A stretch of 64,000 bases of DNA. Origin: Desulfosediminicola flagellatus (GTDB lineage: Bacteria; Desulfobacterota; Desulfobulbia; Desulfobulbales; Desulfocapsaceae). The translations under genes were made by a program, and so were the position numbers. The notes under the pieces were generated by a model that was not told the DNA's origin, did not search any database, and was given only the letters and a program-made list of their open reading frames with translations. The stretch lies in assembly GCF_005116655.2 (NCBI RefSeq), contig NZ_CP050698.1, positions 450,001-514,000 of the forward strand, given 5' to 3'. Shown piece by piece: positions 45,808 through 55,205 of this stretch (its first letter is position 1; each line of letters starts with the position of its first letter).

Positions 45808-46233
45808 ATGGGAGTTCGACGTAGAGCCCGAGAGGCCGCATTACAGTTCTTGTTTCAGGAAGATTTTAAACTGGAAGAGGGGCATCGGGAAGAAGAGCTT
45901 GTTGAACGGTTCGATGCGTTCTGCACCTTGTATCAGGTGAATAAGAAAGCCCGACCCTATGCCCAGGAATTGCTTCAGGGGATTATCAAGATTCAGGGGG
46001 AAATCGATGCAAATATCGGTGAGGCTGCCAGTAACTGGCGTCTTTCCCGGTTGGCAGCCACAGATAGAAATATTTTACGTCTGGCTGTCTATGAGATGAT
46101 CTCGGATACCGAAATACCCGATCAGGTCGCAATAAATGAGGCTGTAGAGATAGCAAAACGCTTTGGTAGTGATGAATCGCCAGCTTTTATCAACGGTGTG
46201 CTTGATGCAGTAAAAACAGTTTTGCGTTCATAG
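45808..46233 (+). CDS. nusB: transcription antitermination factor NusB
   Basis: Binds boxA RNA with NusE (S10) to keep RNA polymerase running through rRNA operons. The helical fold is recognisable: MGVRRRAREAALQFLFQEDF, WRLSRLAATDRNILRLAVYEM, IPDQVAINEAVEIAKRFGSDE and FINGVLDAV. From ATG 45808 it is 141 aa, the usual size. A TTG at 45745 with a strong AGGAGG would add 21 non-conserved residues. The ribH-nusB neighbourhood is widely conserved. Confidence 0.95.
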   Translation: MGVRRRAREAALQFLFQEDFKLEEGHREEELVERFDAFCTLYQVNKKARPYAQELLQGIIKIQGEIDANIGEAASNWRLSRLAATDRNILRLAVYEMISDTEIPDQVAINEAVEIAKRFGSDESPAFINGVLDAVKTVLRS

Positions 46234-46275
46234 CGGTGCCTTAGCCGGGGCGACCCAGCCTTGCAATTCCATCTA

Positions 46276-46300
46276 TAACCGTGTACACCTTGCACGGTTA
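46276..46300 (+). promoter_or_regulatory. hairpin between nusB and ftsK
   Basis: TAACCGTG (46276-46283) is complementary to CACGGTTA (46293-46300), giving an 8-bp stem with a 9-base loop. There is no T tract, so it is a weak terminator or an mRNA processing/stability element. Confidence 0.4.
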
Positions 46301-46346
46301 GCGTAACTTCTTACTAAATTGCATTTTCAGGAGCGTTCTGCACATT

Positions 46347-48482
46347 ATGGCACAGAAAACAGAGCAGTCACGGCCGGGATTCAAACAGGAATCGGTTGCT
46401 GTACTGGGTATTTTTGTTTCTATTTTTCTTTTTTTAAGTCTTCTCTCCACAACTCTGCAAACAGGAAGCAACTGGTGCGGAGATATTGGTGAAATAATAG
46501 CACTGGGTTTGCTGGGTATTATCGGGTGGAGTAGCTACCTGTTGACCGGTTTACTTCTGGTGATGTCCTGTCTTTTTTTCAGTCCGAAAATGTCCTTTGA
46601 CAGGGTTCCTCATGTTACATTAGGCCTTACCGCCGGAGTGATTTCTTTTTGTGGTTTGCTTTCTGCAACTTCTCTAAGAGACCCTGAACTCATTGAAACG
46701 GGCGGTTTGGTTGGAAGGTGGTTCTTTTCAGTCGTGCAGATGTTTCTTGGTAATGGCGGAACACTCCTTTTGCTCGGTTTGATCTTTTTGATATCGCTGA
46801 TGTTGGCAGTTCAATTTTCGCCTTACCAATTGATGCGGTTGATTGGGGGCGTCTTTAAAGCATGTTTTCGACTTGTTGGTGCTTTGTTTAAGCGGAAAAA
46901 GAAACCTCTCACCGCGGCAGGAACCACCAAGCAGATACTTAAGACTGAAAGAGAACCGAAACCTGTTGTTGAATCACCTGCTGCACCTGCATCAAGTAAG
47001 CCGGTTGTTAAAGAGTTACCTAAAAAGGTTGTTGAAAAAGAATCTGATGAGTCTTTTGCTACAACGCAACTCGCCAGGGGAGATTGGAAACTTCCCCCAT
47101 TGTCACTTCTGACAAAAAACGATCAGGTGCATGAACAGATCGATAAAGAAGTATATTACAAAATTTCCAAACAGCTTGAACAGAAACTTAAAAATTTCGG
47201 AGTTTCTGGAAAGGTTGTAGGAATATCTCCAGGGCCGGTTGTAACAACATACGAGTTTTCGCCTGCACCTGGTGTAAAGATAAATAAAATAGTTGGGCTA
47301 GCTGACGATCTTGCTCTTGGACTTAAGGCTAAGTCTGTCAGGGTGGTTGGTTCAATTCCTGGTAAAGCTGCACTTGGTATTGAGATTCCAAATGATAATC
47401 GTCAAATTGTATATATCAGAGACCTTCTTGGTACTGAGGAATATAGGAATAACAACTCAAAACTGAATTTAGCACTGGGGCTTGATGTTATTGGTAATCT
47501 TGCAACCGGAAATCTTGCAAAAATGCCGCATCTGCTAATTGCCGGGGCGACTGGTGCTGGAAAAAGTGTGGGGATTAACACGATAATCGCATCGATTCTT
47601 TACAATGCAACGCCAGATGAAGTTCGATTTTTAATGGTTGATCCTAAGCGCATTGAGCTCTCGGGGTACGAGGGGATTCCACATTTGCTGCATCCTGTAG
47701 TGGTTGATCCTAAACTGGCAAGTAAAGCATTGAACTGGGCTGTGCGAGAGATGGAACGCAGGTACAGGATGCTTGAAGAAGCAAAAGTTAAGAGTTTCGA
47801 TTCGTATAACGAAACAGCAGAACACAAGATGCCGTATATCGTCATTATTGTCGATGAGCTTGCTGATCTTATGATGGTAGCATCAAAAGATGTCGAAGCG
47901 GCAATTGCCCGGCTTGCACAGATGGCCAGAGCTGCGGGAATTCATCTCATTCTGGCGACCCAGAGGCCTTCTGTTGACGTATTGACCGGCCTGATCAAGG
48001 CTAACTTCCCAACGCGAATATCATTCAAGGTGTCCTCTAAAATTGATTCTAGAACGATCCTGGATAATAGTGGTGCAGAGCATCTGCTTGGTGCTGGTGA
48101 CATGCTTTATCTTGCTCCGGGTAGTTCGAACCTCCAGCGTATTCACGGTGCGTTTATTTCTGAAAAAGAAACTGCTCAGATTGTTGAATTCCTTAAAAAA
48201 CAAGGTGAGTCAACATATGATGAGGGAATCATAGAAGAAATAGAAAAAGAAGCTGCTGGCGAATTAGTCGCCACAGAAACTGATTATGACGAAAGATATG
48301 ATGAGGCTGTGCAGTTTGTGACAGAGTCAGGTCAGGCATCAATCTCATCTCTGCAGAGACGCCTGCGAGTAGGGTACAACAGGGCTGCAAGGATGATTGA
48401 GACCATGGAGAGTGAAGGCCTGATCGGACCTGCTGACGGTTCAAAGCCTCGAGAGGTTCTGGCGAGAAATAGCTACGAGTAG
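46347..48482 (+). CDS. ftsK: DNA translocase FtsK (711 aa)
   Basis: Septal DNA pump for chromosome dimer resolution and segregation. Four hydrophobic helices (about residues 18-165) anchor it in the membrane. A short basic/Pro linker (about 180-235) replaces the very long linker of E. coli FtsK, a SpoIIIE-like size. The motor domain has Walker A IAGATGAGKSVGINT and Walker B IVIIVDELADLMMV. A C-terminal winged-helix gamma domain (about 645-705, EAVQFVTESGQASISSLQRR) recognises KOPS-type DNA. The start is ATG 46347, preceded by CAGGAG. Confidence 0.96.
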   Translation: MAQKTEQSRPGFKQESVAVLGIFVSIFLFLSLLSTTLQTGSNWCGDIGEIIALGLLGIIGWSSYLLTGLLLVMSCLFFSPKMSFDRVPHVTLGLTAGVISFCGLLSATSLRDPELIETGGLVGRWFFSVVQMFLGNGGTLLLLGLIFLISLMLAVQFSPYQLMRLIGGVFKACFRLVGALFKRKKKPLTAAGTTKQILKTEREPKPVVESPAAPASSKPVVKELPKKVVEKESDESFATTQLARGDWKLPPLSLLTKNDQVHEQIDKEVYYKISKQLEQKLKNFGVSGKVVGISPGPVVTTYEFSPAPGVKINKIVGLADDLALGLKAKSVRVVGSIPGKAALGIEIPNDNRQIVYIRDLLGTEEYRNNNSKLNLALGLDVIGNLATGNLAKMPHLLIAGATGAGKSVGINTIIASILYNATPDEVRFLMVDPKRIELSGYEGIPHLLHPVVVDPKLASKALNWAVREMERRYRMLEEAKVKSFDSYNETAEHKMPYIVIIVDELADLMMVASKDVEAAIARLAQMARAAGIHLILATQRPSVDVLTGLIKANFPTRISFKVSSKIDSRTILDNSGAEHLLGAGDMLYLAPGSSNLQRIHGAFISEKETAQIVEFLKKQGESTYDEGIIEEIEKEAAGELVATETDYDERYDEAVQFVTESGQASISSLQRRLRVGYNRAARMIETMESEGLIGPADGSKPREVLARNSYE

Positions 48483-48508
48483 ACATCTAGTGAATAAATT
48501 GAAATTTC

Positions 48509-48537
48509 TTGACAATCTTACTGCAACAAATTATAAG
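48509..48537 (+). promoter_or_regulatory. sigma70 promoter of aprBA
   Basis: TTGACA (48509-48514) and TATAAG (48532-48537) are separated by 17 bases. The predicted transcript has a leader of about 220 bases before aprB. A perfect -35 fits the high expression expected of APS reductase. Confidence 0.75.
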
Positions 48538-48707
48538 AAAAAGTCTTGAATAAAATGAGGATTCATTCATTAAATTCTTGTTGGTTTACATAAGTTTATA
48601 TATCGCTGTATCCAATTGATTATCTGGTTGTTTGAAAAAAAAAGATACAGATTATCGGGTAATTAGTTTTAGTAAGTATTTTTGCAGTAAAGAGTACAAG
48701 TCTTAGC

Positions 48708-48729
48708 TGGTCCTGAATGTTCAGGACCA
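48708..48729 (+). promoter_or_regulatory. inverted repeat in the apr leader
   Basis: TGGTCCTGAA and TTCAGGACCA form a perfect 10-bp stem with a 2-base loop, ending 20 bases before the aprB ribosome site GAGGAGG. There is no T run, so it is an mRNA stability/translation element or a regulator site. Confidence 0.55.
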
Positions 48730-48761
48730 CAACAGTTAAAACAAACTGAGGAGGTAGTTTA

Positions 48762-49178
48762 ATGCCAAGTTATGTAGATCCTTCCAAATGTGATGGCTGC
48801 AAGGGTGGAGACAAAACCGCGTGCATGTACATCTGTCCGAACGACCTGATGGTACTTGAGAAAGGCGAAATGAAAGCCTACAATCAAGAGCCTGATGCAT
48901 GCTGGGAGTGTTACTCCTGCGTAAAGATTTGCCCTCAGGGTGCAATCTTTGTTCGTGGCTATGATGACTTCGTGCCTATGGGCGGTCAGGTTCATCCAAT
49001 GCGTAGTGCCGATTCCATCATGTGGACCGTTAAATTTCGTAATGGTGCAATGAAGCGCTTCAAGTTCCCAGTGCGTACAACCGCTGAGGGTGCTGCTAAC
49101 GCTTATGTCGGTGAGACAGGTGCTAATCTCGATGACGAATGTCTTCTTCTCGAGGCCGATCTCCCAACACCTAAGTAA
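48762..49178 (+). CDS. aprB: adenylylsulfate reductase beta subunit
   Basis: Electron-transfer subunit of APS reductase, which reduces adenylyl sulfate to sulfite and AMP in the cytoplasm. Two ferredoxin-like [4Fe-4S] motifs are visible: CDGCKGGDKTACMYICP, with the family's enlarged first loop, and CWECYSCVKICP. The C-terminal tail wraps AprA. The 138-aa length is at the short end for AprB. GAGGAGG stands before the ATG. Codon choice is strongly biased, as in highly expressed genes. Confidence 0.97.
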   Translation: MPSYVDPSKCDGCKGGDKTACMYICPNDLMVLEKGEMKAYNQEPDACWECYSCVKICPQGAIFVRGYDDFVPMGGQVHPMRSADSIMWTVKFRNGAMKRFKFPVRTTAEGAANAYVGETGANLDDECLLLEADLPTPK

Positions 49179-49248
49179 TCAGGCGTTTGGAATTTGAAAC
49201 TAGCAAGCAAAAAAAAAATCTTTAGTATTTATTTAAGGAGATTTCAAT

Positions 49249-51267
49249 ATGGCATTACCAAATAAACCCAAAGGTGAATTAGTTGCCGTGGTCGACCCTG
49301 AGGTTGTAGAGCATGATGTAGATGTTCTCATCGTCGGTGGTGGTATGGCTGCATGTGGTACCGCTTTCGAAATTAAGAAGTGGGCTCCAGCTGATATGAA
49401 GATCGTACTTGTAGACAAAGCGTCTCTTGAGCGTTCTGGTGCTGTTGCGCAGGGTCTCTCTGCTATTAACACCTACATTGGTGAGAATCCGATCGAGAAC
49501 TACGTAAAAATGGTTCGTAACGATCTGATGGGCGTTGTACGTGAAGATCTTATCTATGACTGTGGACGTCACGTAGATGAGTCAGTAAAGCTGTTTGAAG
49601 AATGGGGTCTGCCAGTATGGAAGAAAGATGCAGACGGCGAGAACCTCGACGGTTCTAAGCCTGCTCCTACCCTGCGTGAAGGCGGACAGCCTGTACGTAC
49701 CGGTAAATGGCAGATCATGATCAACGGTGAGTCTTACAAGTGTATCGTTGCTGAGCCTGCGGCTACCGCTCTCGGCGCTGATAACATCATTGAGCGTGTT
49801 TTCATCGTGAAGATGCTCCTTGACAAGAACAAGCCAAACCAGATCGCTGGTGCTGTTGGTTTCTCTACCCGTGAGAACAAAGTACATGTTTTCCGTTGCA
49901 AAACTGCAATGGTTGCTTGTGGTGGTGCGGTTAATATTTTCCGTCCACGTTCTACCGGTGAAGGTAAAGGTCGTGCATGGTACCCAGTATGGAATGCTGG
50001 TTCAACCTACACCATGTGTGCTCAGGTTGGTGCTACCCTTACCATGATGGAAAACCGTTTCACCCCAGCTCGTTTCAAAGATGGTTACGGTCCTGTTGGT
50101 GCATGGTTCCTTCTTTTCAAAGCTAAAGTTGCTAACGGCTTGGGCGAGTTTTATGCAATGGGCGATGCAGCTAAGGAAGAGCTTTCTAAGTTCATGCCTT
50201 ACGGCGCGTCTCCAGTTACTCCTACCTGTCTTCGTAACCACTTGATGATCAACGAGCTGAAAGAAGGTCGTGGTCCTATCTATATGGCTACCGACGTTGC
50301 TCTGAATGCTTTCCTTGACGAGCGTCGCGAAGCTGGTATGGACGAGAAGTCTCTCAAGAAATTCTGGAAACACCTTGAGTCTGAGGCGTGGGAAGATTTC
50401 CTTGATATGTCCGTTGGTCAGGCTGGTCTCTGGGCTGGTATGAACGTTGAGCCTGAGAAAGTAGGTTCTGAGATTATGCCAACCGAACCATACATGCTCG
50501 GATCTCACTCCGGTTGTTGTGGTATCTGGACCTCTGGTCCGGAAGAAGACTGGGTACCTGAGATTGCTAACGAATCTCGTGCTCACAAGTACAAGTGGGG
50601 CTACAACCGTATGACCACAGTTGACGGTCTCTTCACTGCTGGTGATGGTGTTGGTGCTTCCGGTCATAAGTTCTCCTCTGGTTCTCATGCTGAGGGTCGT
50701 ATTGCTGCTAAGCAGATGGTTAAATTCTGTCGTGACAATGCTGATTTCACCCCTGAGCTTAAGCAGACTCCTCAGGAACTTGCTGACGAGATCTACGCTC
50801 CAGTTAAGCGTTACAATGAGTTCAAGGATGCATCTACAGCTGAAGATGTGAATCCTAACTACTGTAAGCCTGCTGGTATGATGATGCGTCTCATGAAAGC
50901 TACCGATGAGTATGGTGGTGGTGTTGCTACATACTACATGACCTCTGGTAAGCTTCTGAACATCTGTCTTGATCTTCTTCAGATGCTTCGTGAAGATGCT
51001 GAGAAGATGGGTGCTGGTGACCTCCATGAGCTCATGAGAGCTTGGGAGAACTACCATCGTATCTGGTGTGTTGAGACTCATATCCGTCACATCGAGTTCC
51101 GTAAAGAATCCCGTTACCCAGGATTCTACTACAGATCTGATTTCCCAACCTGTGATGACGAAAACTGGAAGTGTTTCGTTAACTCTACTTTCAACCCAGA
51201 GACCAAAGAATGGCTCTGTGAGAAGGTTGAGGTTGTGAACATCATTGAGACCGAACCTTGGCTGTAA
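49249..51267 (+). CDS. aprA: adenylylsulfate reductase alpha subunit
   Basis: FAD-containing catalytic subunit of dissimilatory APS reductase (672 aa), of the fumarate-reductase flavoprotein superfamily. The FAD dinucleotide fold is VDVLIVGGGMAACGTAFEI. Further FAD-site motifs are SGAVAQGLSAINTYIG and GLFTAGDGVGASGHKFSSGS. MENRFTPARFKDGYGPVGAW and GSHSGCCGIW are characteristic of AprA. It forms a heterodimer with AprB, 70 bases upstream. A strong terminator follows before qmoA. Highly biased codon use supports heavy expression. Confidence 0.98.
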   Translation: MALPNKPKGELVAVVDPEVVEHDVDVLIVGGGMAACGTAFEIKKWAPADMKIVLVDKASLERSGAVAQGLSAINTYIGENPIENYVKMVRNDLMGVVREDLIYDCGRHVDESVKLFEEWGLPVWKKDADGENLDGSKPAPTLREGGQPVRTGKWQIMINGESYKCIVAEPAATALGADNIIERVFIVKMLLDKNKPNQIAGAVGFSTRENKVHVFRCKTAMVACGGAVNIFRPRSTGEGKGRAWYPVWNAGSTYTMCAQVGATLTMMENRFTPARFKDGYGPVGAWFLLFKAKVANGLGEFYAMGDAAKEELSKFMPYGASPVTPTCLRNHLMINELKEGRGPIYMATDVALNAFLDERREAGMDEKSLKKFWKHLESEAWEDFLDMSVGQAGLWAGMNVEPEKVGSEIMPTEPYMLGSHSGCCGIWTSGPEEDWVPEIANESRAHKYKWGYNRMTTVDGLFTAGDGVGASGHKFSSGSHAEGRIAAKQMVKFCRDNADFTPELKQTPQELADEIYAPVKRYNEFKDASTAEDVNPNYCKPAGMMMRLMKATDEYGGGVATYYMTSGKLLNICLDLLQMLREDAEKMGAGDLHELMRAWENYHRIWCVETHIRHIEFRKESRYPGFYYRSDFPTCDDENWKCFVNSTFNPETKEWLCEKVEVVNIIETEPWL

Positions 51268-51302
51268 TGGTACAAGGGCGAAAGTCTTGATATGATGTAG
51301 TG

Positions 51303-51340
51303 AAAATCTCCAGGAATTGTATGATTCCTGGAGATTTTTT
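51303..51340 (+). terminator. strong terminator between aprA and qmoA
   Basis: A perfect 15-bp stem AAAATCTCCAGGAAT / ATTCCTGGAGATTTT with a 6-base loop, followed by T residues. It separates apr from qmo transcription or gives lower qmo read-through. Confidence 0.95.
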
Positions 51341-51552
51341 GCTATCTAGGCCTTTTTTTGTTTTATGAAGGGCAAAGGAATTTAATTGCTTTGATCTACA
51401 TAAGTTAAAAAAAGATTTGATGATTTTAATTTTTCTGGTTTTGTAGGTTTTAGTCCAATAGTTGGCATATATGTTCAAAGTATGGAGATGCCATGCTGAG
51501 AATGTGCCAATGGTCAATATATTATTTTTAAGAGTAATTATGGAGGAAAGGT

Positions 51553-52812
51553 ATGACTGACGAGCAAGGCACCACTGGTGCAGTTTTGGTCGTAGGCGGA
51601 GGAATCAGTGGCCTGACAGCTGCTCTGGAGACCGCCGAAGTCGGAAACGACGTATTCCTGGTCGAAAAAAGCCCAACCTTTGGTGGCAGGGTTGCCCAGT
51701 TGAATGAGTATTTTCCGAAAATGTGTCCACCGAGTTGTGGGCTGGAAATTAATTTCCGTCGCATCAAGGAAAATCGTAGAATTCGCACATATTCTATGAC
51801 CACTGTCAAGGAAGTTACAGGTGGTCCTGGAAATTATGAGGTTACGTTAGAAATCGCACCTCGTTTCGTTAACAGCAACTGTACTGCTTGTGGCGATTGT
51901 GCGGTTGCATGTCCAGACGAGATTGATAGCGATTTCAACTTTGGTCTTGGTAAAAGTAAAGCTGCATATCTTCCTCATGAAATGGCGTTTCCTCGTCGTT
52001 ATGTGATCAATAAGGAAGGACTTTCTGCTGAAGGTGCTGAAGCCGTTAAATCAGCGTGTAAGTACAATGCAGTTGATCTTGATATGGCAGTAGAAACCGT
52101 AACCATTAATGTTGCTTCTATTATCTGGGCGACAGGTTGGGTTCCTTACGATGCGACCAAGATGGAGAATTTAAAGTTTGCAGAATCTGATTCTATCATC
52201 ACCAATATGATGTTAGAACGAATGGCTGCTCCTAGTGGGCCTACTGCTGGAAAAATTGTTCGCCCTGGCGACAATAAAGAAATAGAATCTATCGGCTTTG
52301 TTCAGTGTGCAGGATCCCGTGATGAAAATCATCTCGAATACTGTTCACATATTTGCTGTATGGCAACGTTCAAGCAGATGACATACATTCGCGAACAGTA
52401 CCCGGATGCTAAAATTTATGTTTTCTACATTGATCTTCGCACACCTGGAAAATACGAGAAATTCCGTGAAGCTCGTATGGCCGACGCAAATGCAGAATTT
52501 ATAAAAGGCAAGGTCGCTGAGATTATTCCTGAGGCAGATGGTAGCGTTACTCTGATTGCAGAGAATGCTATTACCATGGAAAAACTTTCCCAGAAAGTTG
52601 ATATGGCTGTCCTTGCAACTGGTATGCAACCTTCACTTTCCATACAGGGAGCACCAACTGCTCTTGAGATGGATAGTAATGGTTTTGTAATCACTGATGC
52701 TGATAAAGGCATGATTGCAGCTGGTTGTGCTAAGAAGGCTGCTGATGTTGTTACAACTACTCAGAATTCCACTGCAGCTGCCTTGAAGGCAATTCAGGTT
52801 TCCAGGAGGTAA
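51553..52812 (+). CDS. qmoA: quinone-interacting oxidoreductase subunit QmoA
   Basis: HdrA-like FAD protein of the Qmo complex, which carries electrons from menaquinol to APS reductase. The FAD fold is VLVVGGGISGLTAALETAE with FGGRVAQLNEYFPKMCPPSCG. An HdrA-type Cys-rich motif (CTACGDCAVACP) lies near residue 115-126. Conserved VQCAGSRDENHLEYCSHICC is typical of HdrA and QmoA. It is soluble and cytoplasmic. The 419-aa length is standard. It is 6 bases upstream of qmoB. Confidence 0.96.
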   Translation: MTDEQGTTGAVLVVGGGISGLTAALETAEVGNDVFLVEKSPTFGGRVAQLNEYFPKMCPPSCGLEINFRRIKENRRIRTYSMTTVKEVTGGPGNYEVTLEIAPRFVNSNCTACGDCAVACPDEIDSDFNFGLGKSKAAYLPHEMAFPRRYVINKEGLSAEGAEAVKSACKYNAVDLDMAVETVTINVASIIWATGWVPYDATKMENLKFAESDSIITNMMLERMAAPSGPTAGKIVRPGDNKEIESIGFVQCAGSRDENHLEYCSHICCMATFKQMTYIREQYPDAKIYVFYIDLRTPGKYEKFREARMADANAEFIKGKVAEIIPEADGSVTLIAENAITMEKLSQKVDMAVLATGMQPSLSIQGAPTALEMDSNGFVITDADKGMIAAGCAKKAADVVTTTQNSTAAALKAIQVSRR

Positions 52813-52817
52813 GGACA

Positions 52818-55079
52818 ATGGATAAAAAATATTGCGCATATATATGTACGGGATGTGGCATCGGGGATGCGCTCGATATTGAGGCTCTTTCCGAGGTTGT
52901 ATCCAGCGAGATGTCCATGGAGTGTAAAACACATGAATATCTCTGTGGCAAAGAAGGGTTGGCGACAATTCAGGCAGATATCGCAGGTGGTGTAAATACT
53001 GTTGTTGTTGGTGCATGCTCCCCTCGTGTAATGACCACTGAATTTAATTTCGGTGAGGATAAAATTACCGTACGTGCAAACCTTCGTGAGCAGGTTGTGT
53101 GGTCTGAAGTTAAACCGGCAGAAGGTGAGGAGCCTGCAGCTGATGCAGCTGAGTGGCTTCAGGAAACTGCAAGCGACTACATGAGAATGGCATGTACCCG
53201 TGCCAAAAAGACTGAACTTGCAGAGGCTTTTACGCTCGAGAACATTAATAAGACCATCATGGTTATGGGTGGTGGTATTTCTGGACTTACAGCAGCTAAA
53301 GAGGCTGCGGCAGCAGGGTATGAAGTTCTGTTGATTGAAAAGGAAGCAGAAGTTGGCGGTAAAGCTAAAGGCTGGAGAAAATCTTTTCCTTCTAAAGCTC
53401 CGTGGACAGATCTTGAAGAGAATCCTGTTGAGGCACTTGTTGCTGAAATTGCAGCTGACTCTAGAATTACCATCAAAACTGCAACTGAAGTTGCACGTAT
53501 TGCTGGTTCTCCAGGAGATTTCAAGGTTTCACTTAAAGCTACCGGTACTAGCGGTGAGTGGGATGCTCCTGCAAAAGTTACTGTTGATGAGCAGGAACTC
53601 ATTAATAAGGGCGAGAAAGAAGATCCGAATGCTGGACTTCAGCAATATGTTGCTGTCGACCCTAATTCTGTACCAGTAGGTGCTGTTGTTCTTGCAACTG
53701 GTTGGAAGCCTGCTGATGTTAGCGAATATGAGCATCTTGGGCATGGTAAAATAAAAAATGTTGTGACTAATGCTGAATTTGAGAAACTTGCTAAAGAAGG
53801 CAAGGTTCCGGCAAATGTAGCATTTATTCAGAGTCCGGGTGGCAAAGATAACGATAAGGATTTCCCTTATTGTAACTCTGTAACTTCGATGGTTGCTTTG
53901 AAGCAGGCTCAGTATGTTTGTCAGGATAATGCCGAAGGTAAAGCATACATTCTTTATCAGCATATGCGTACCCCTGGTAGTATGGAGCTCTTCTATAAAG
54001 CTGCTCAGGATAACGATGGCATTTTCATGACTAAAGGTAACGTCATGGAAGTTGGTGAGGCTGGTGGTAAGCTCACTGTTTCAGTAGAAGAAACTCTTCT
54101 CGGAGAAGACCTGAATCTTGAAGTTGACATGGTCGTACTTGCTGCCGGTATGGAGCCTACCACACTTCACGAGAACACTGTAAACCTTGCCTATCGTCAG
54201 GGCCCTGCATTTATGGACCTCGATCTTTTTGATGGCTATGCTGATTCTCACTTCATCTGTTTCCCTTACGAAACCCGAAGAACAGGCGTCTATGCTTGTG
54301 GTGGTGTACGTAAAGCTGAGACTATGGAAGAGGCGATTGATGATGCAACAGGAGCGGCACTCAAAGCAATTCAGTGTCTTGAGTCTACAGATCGTGGTGT
54401 TTCAGTACACCCTCGCTCCGGTGATGCGACATATCCTGAATTCTTTATGCAGCGTTGTACCCAGTGTAAGCGTTGTACTGAGGAATGTCCTTTTGGTGCT
54501 CTTGATGATGACGAGAAGGGTACACCGCTTCCTAATCCTACACGCTGTCGTCGCTGTGGTACCTGTATGGGTGCATGTCCAGAGCGTATCATTGGATTCA
54601 AGGATTACAATATCGATCTGATTGGTTCAATGATCAAGTCTATTGAAGTACCTGAAGACGATGACGACAGGTTACGTATTATCGTTTTTGTTTGTGAAAA
54701 CGATGCATATCCAGCTATTGATATGTCCGGTATGAAGCGCAACGGTCTCAATCATATGGTTCGTTTTGTACCAGTTAGATGTCTTGGATCAGTTAACATG
54801 GCATGGATTCGTGATTCGCTTTCTGCAGGTATGGACGGTGCAATGCTTCTTGGTTGTACTTACGGTGATGACTACCAGTGTCACTTCGTTAAGGGGTCCG
54901 AGATTGCTACCAAACGTATGGAAAACATCGGTGATACTCTTTCAACTCTTGGTCTTGAGCCTGAGAGATGTGCTGCACAGCAGATTGCAATTACCGATTA
55001 TGACAAGGTGCCTCAGATCATCAACGACTTCGTAGAAGAGATTGTTGAAATGGGTCCAAATCCATTCAAGGGCTTCTAA
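52818..55079 (+). CDS. qmoB: quinone-interacting oxidoreductase subunit QmoB (753 aa)
   Basis: The second HdrA-like subunit, fused at the C-terminus to an MvhD-type domain. The N-terminal part has YICTGCGIGDALD. A second FAD fold is TIMVMGGGISGLTAAKEAAA. Two [4Fe-4S] ferredoxin motifs are CTQCKRCTEECP and CRRCGTCMGACP (about residues 548-595). The MvhD domain (about 615-750) has IIVFVCENDAYPAID and VRCLGSVNMAWI. QmoB is the proposed contact to AprAB and a site of possible electron confurcation. An intercistronic hairpin follows it. Confidence 0.96.
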   Translation: MDKKYCAYICTGCGIGDALDIEALSEVVSSEMSMECKTHEYLCGKEGLATIQADIAGGVNTVVVGACSPRVMTTEFNFGEDKITVRANLREQVVWSEVKPAEGEEPAADAAEWLQETASDYMRMACTRAKKTELAEAFTLENINKTIMVMGGGISGLTAAKEAAAAGYEVLLIEKEAEVGGKAKGWRKSFPSKAPWTDLEENPVEALVAEIAADSRITIKTATEVARIAGSPGDFKVSLKATGTSGEWDAPAKVTVDEQELINKGEKEDPNAGLQQYVAVDPNSVPVGAVVLATGWKPADVSEYEHLGHGKIKNVVTNAEFEKLAKEGKVPANVAFIQSPGGKDNDKDFPYCNSVTSMVALKQAQYVCQDNAEGKAYILYQHMRTPGSMELFYKAAQDNDGIFMTKGNVMEVGEAGGKLTVSVEETLLGEDLNLEVDMVVLAAGMEPTTLHENTVNLAYRQGPAFMDLDLFDGYADSHFICFPYETRRTGVYACGGVRKAETMEEAIDDATGAALKAIQCLESTDRGVSVHPRSGDATYPEFFMQRCTQCKRCTEECPFGALDDDEKGTPLPNPTRCRRCGTCMGACPERIIGFKDYNIDLIGSMIKSIEVPEDDDDRLRIIVFVCENDAYPAIDMSGMKRNGLNHMVRFVPVRCLGSVNMAWIRDSLSAGMDGAMLLGCTYGDDYQCHFVKGSEIATKRMENIGDTLSTLGLEPERCAAQQIAITDYDKVPQIINDFVEEIVEMGPNPFKGF

Positions 55080-55094
55080 CCTGTTTTTATCATT

Positions 55095-55130
55095 AACACA
55101 ACCGCAGATGGAATCATCTGCGGTTGCGTT
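55095..55130 (+). promoter_or_regulatory. intercistronic hairpin between qmoB and qmoC
   Basis: CAACCGCAGATG and CATCTGCGGTTG form a perfect 12-bp stem with loop GAAT. After one A-C mismatch, three more pairs (AAC/GTT) extend it. No T run follows, so it is more likely an RNA stabiliser or processing site than a terminator. Confidence 0.75.
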
Positions 55131-55205
55131 ACACTTGTATTTTGAGTTATAAGATCGCATGAGATCATGAAATAGTGTTTTTGATAATATAACAGGAGGG
55201 ATTAC

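Noticed and set aside
50002..51090. 362-codon minus-strand frame inside aprA
   Set aside because: It is a long antisense frame created by the strong codon bias of aprA. The sense protein is unmistakable.
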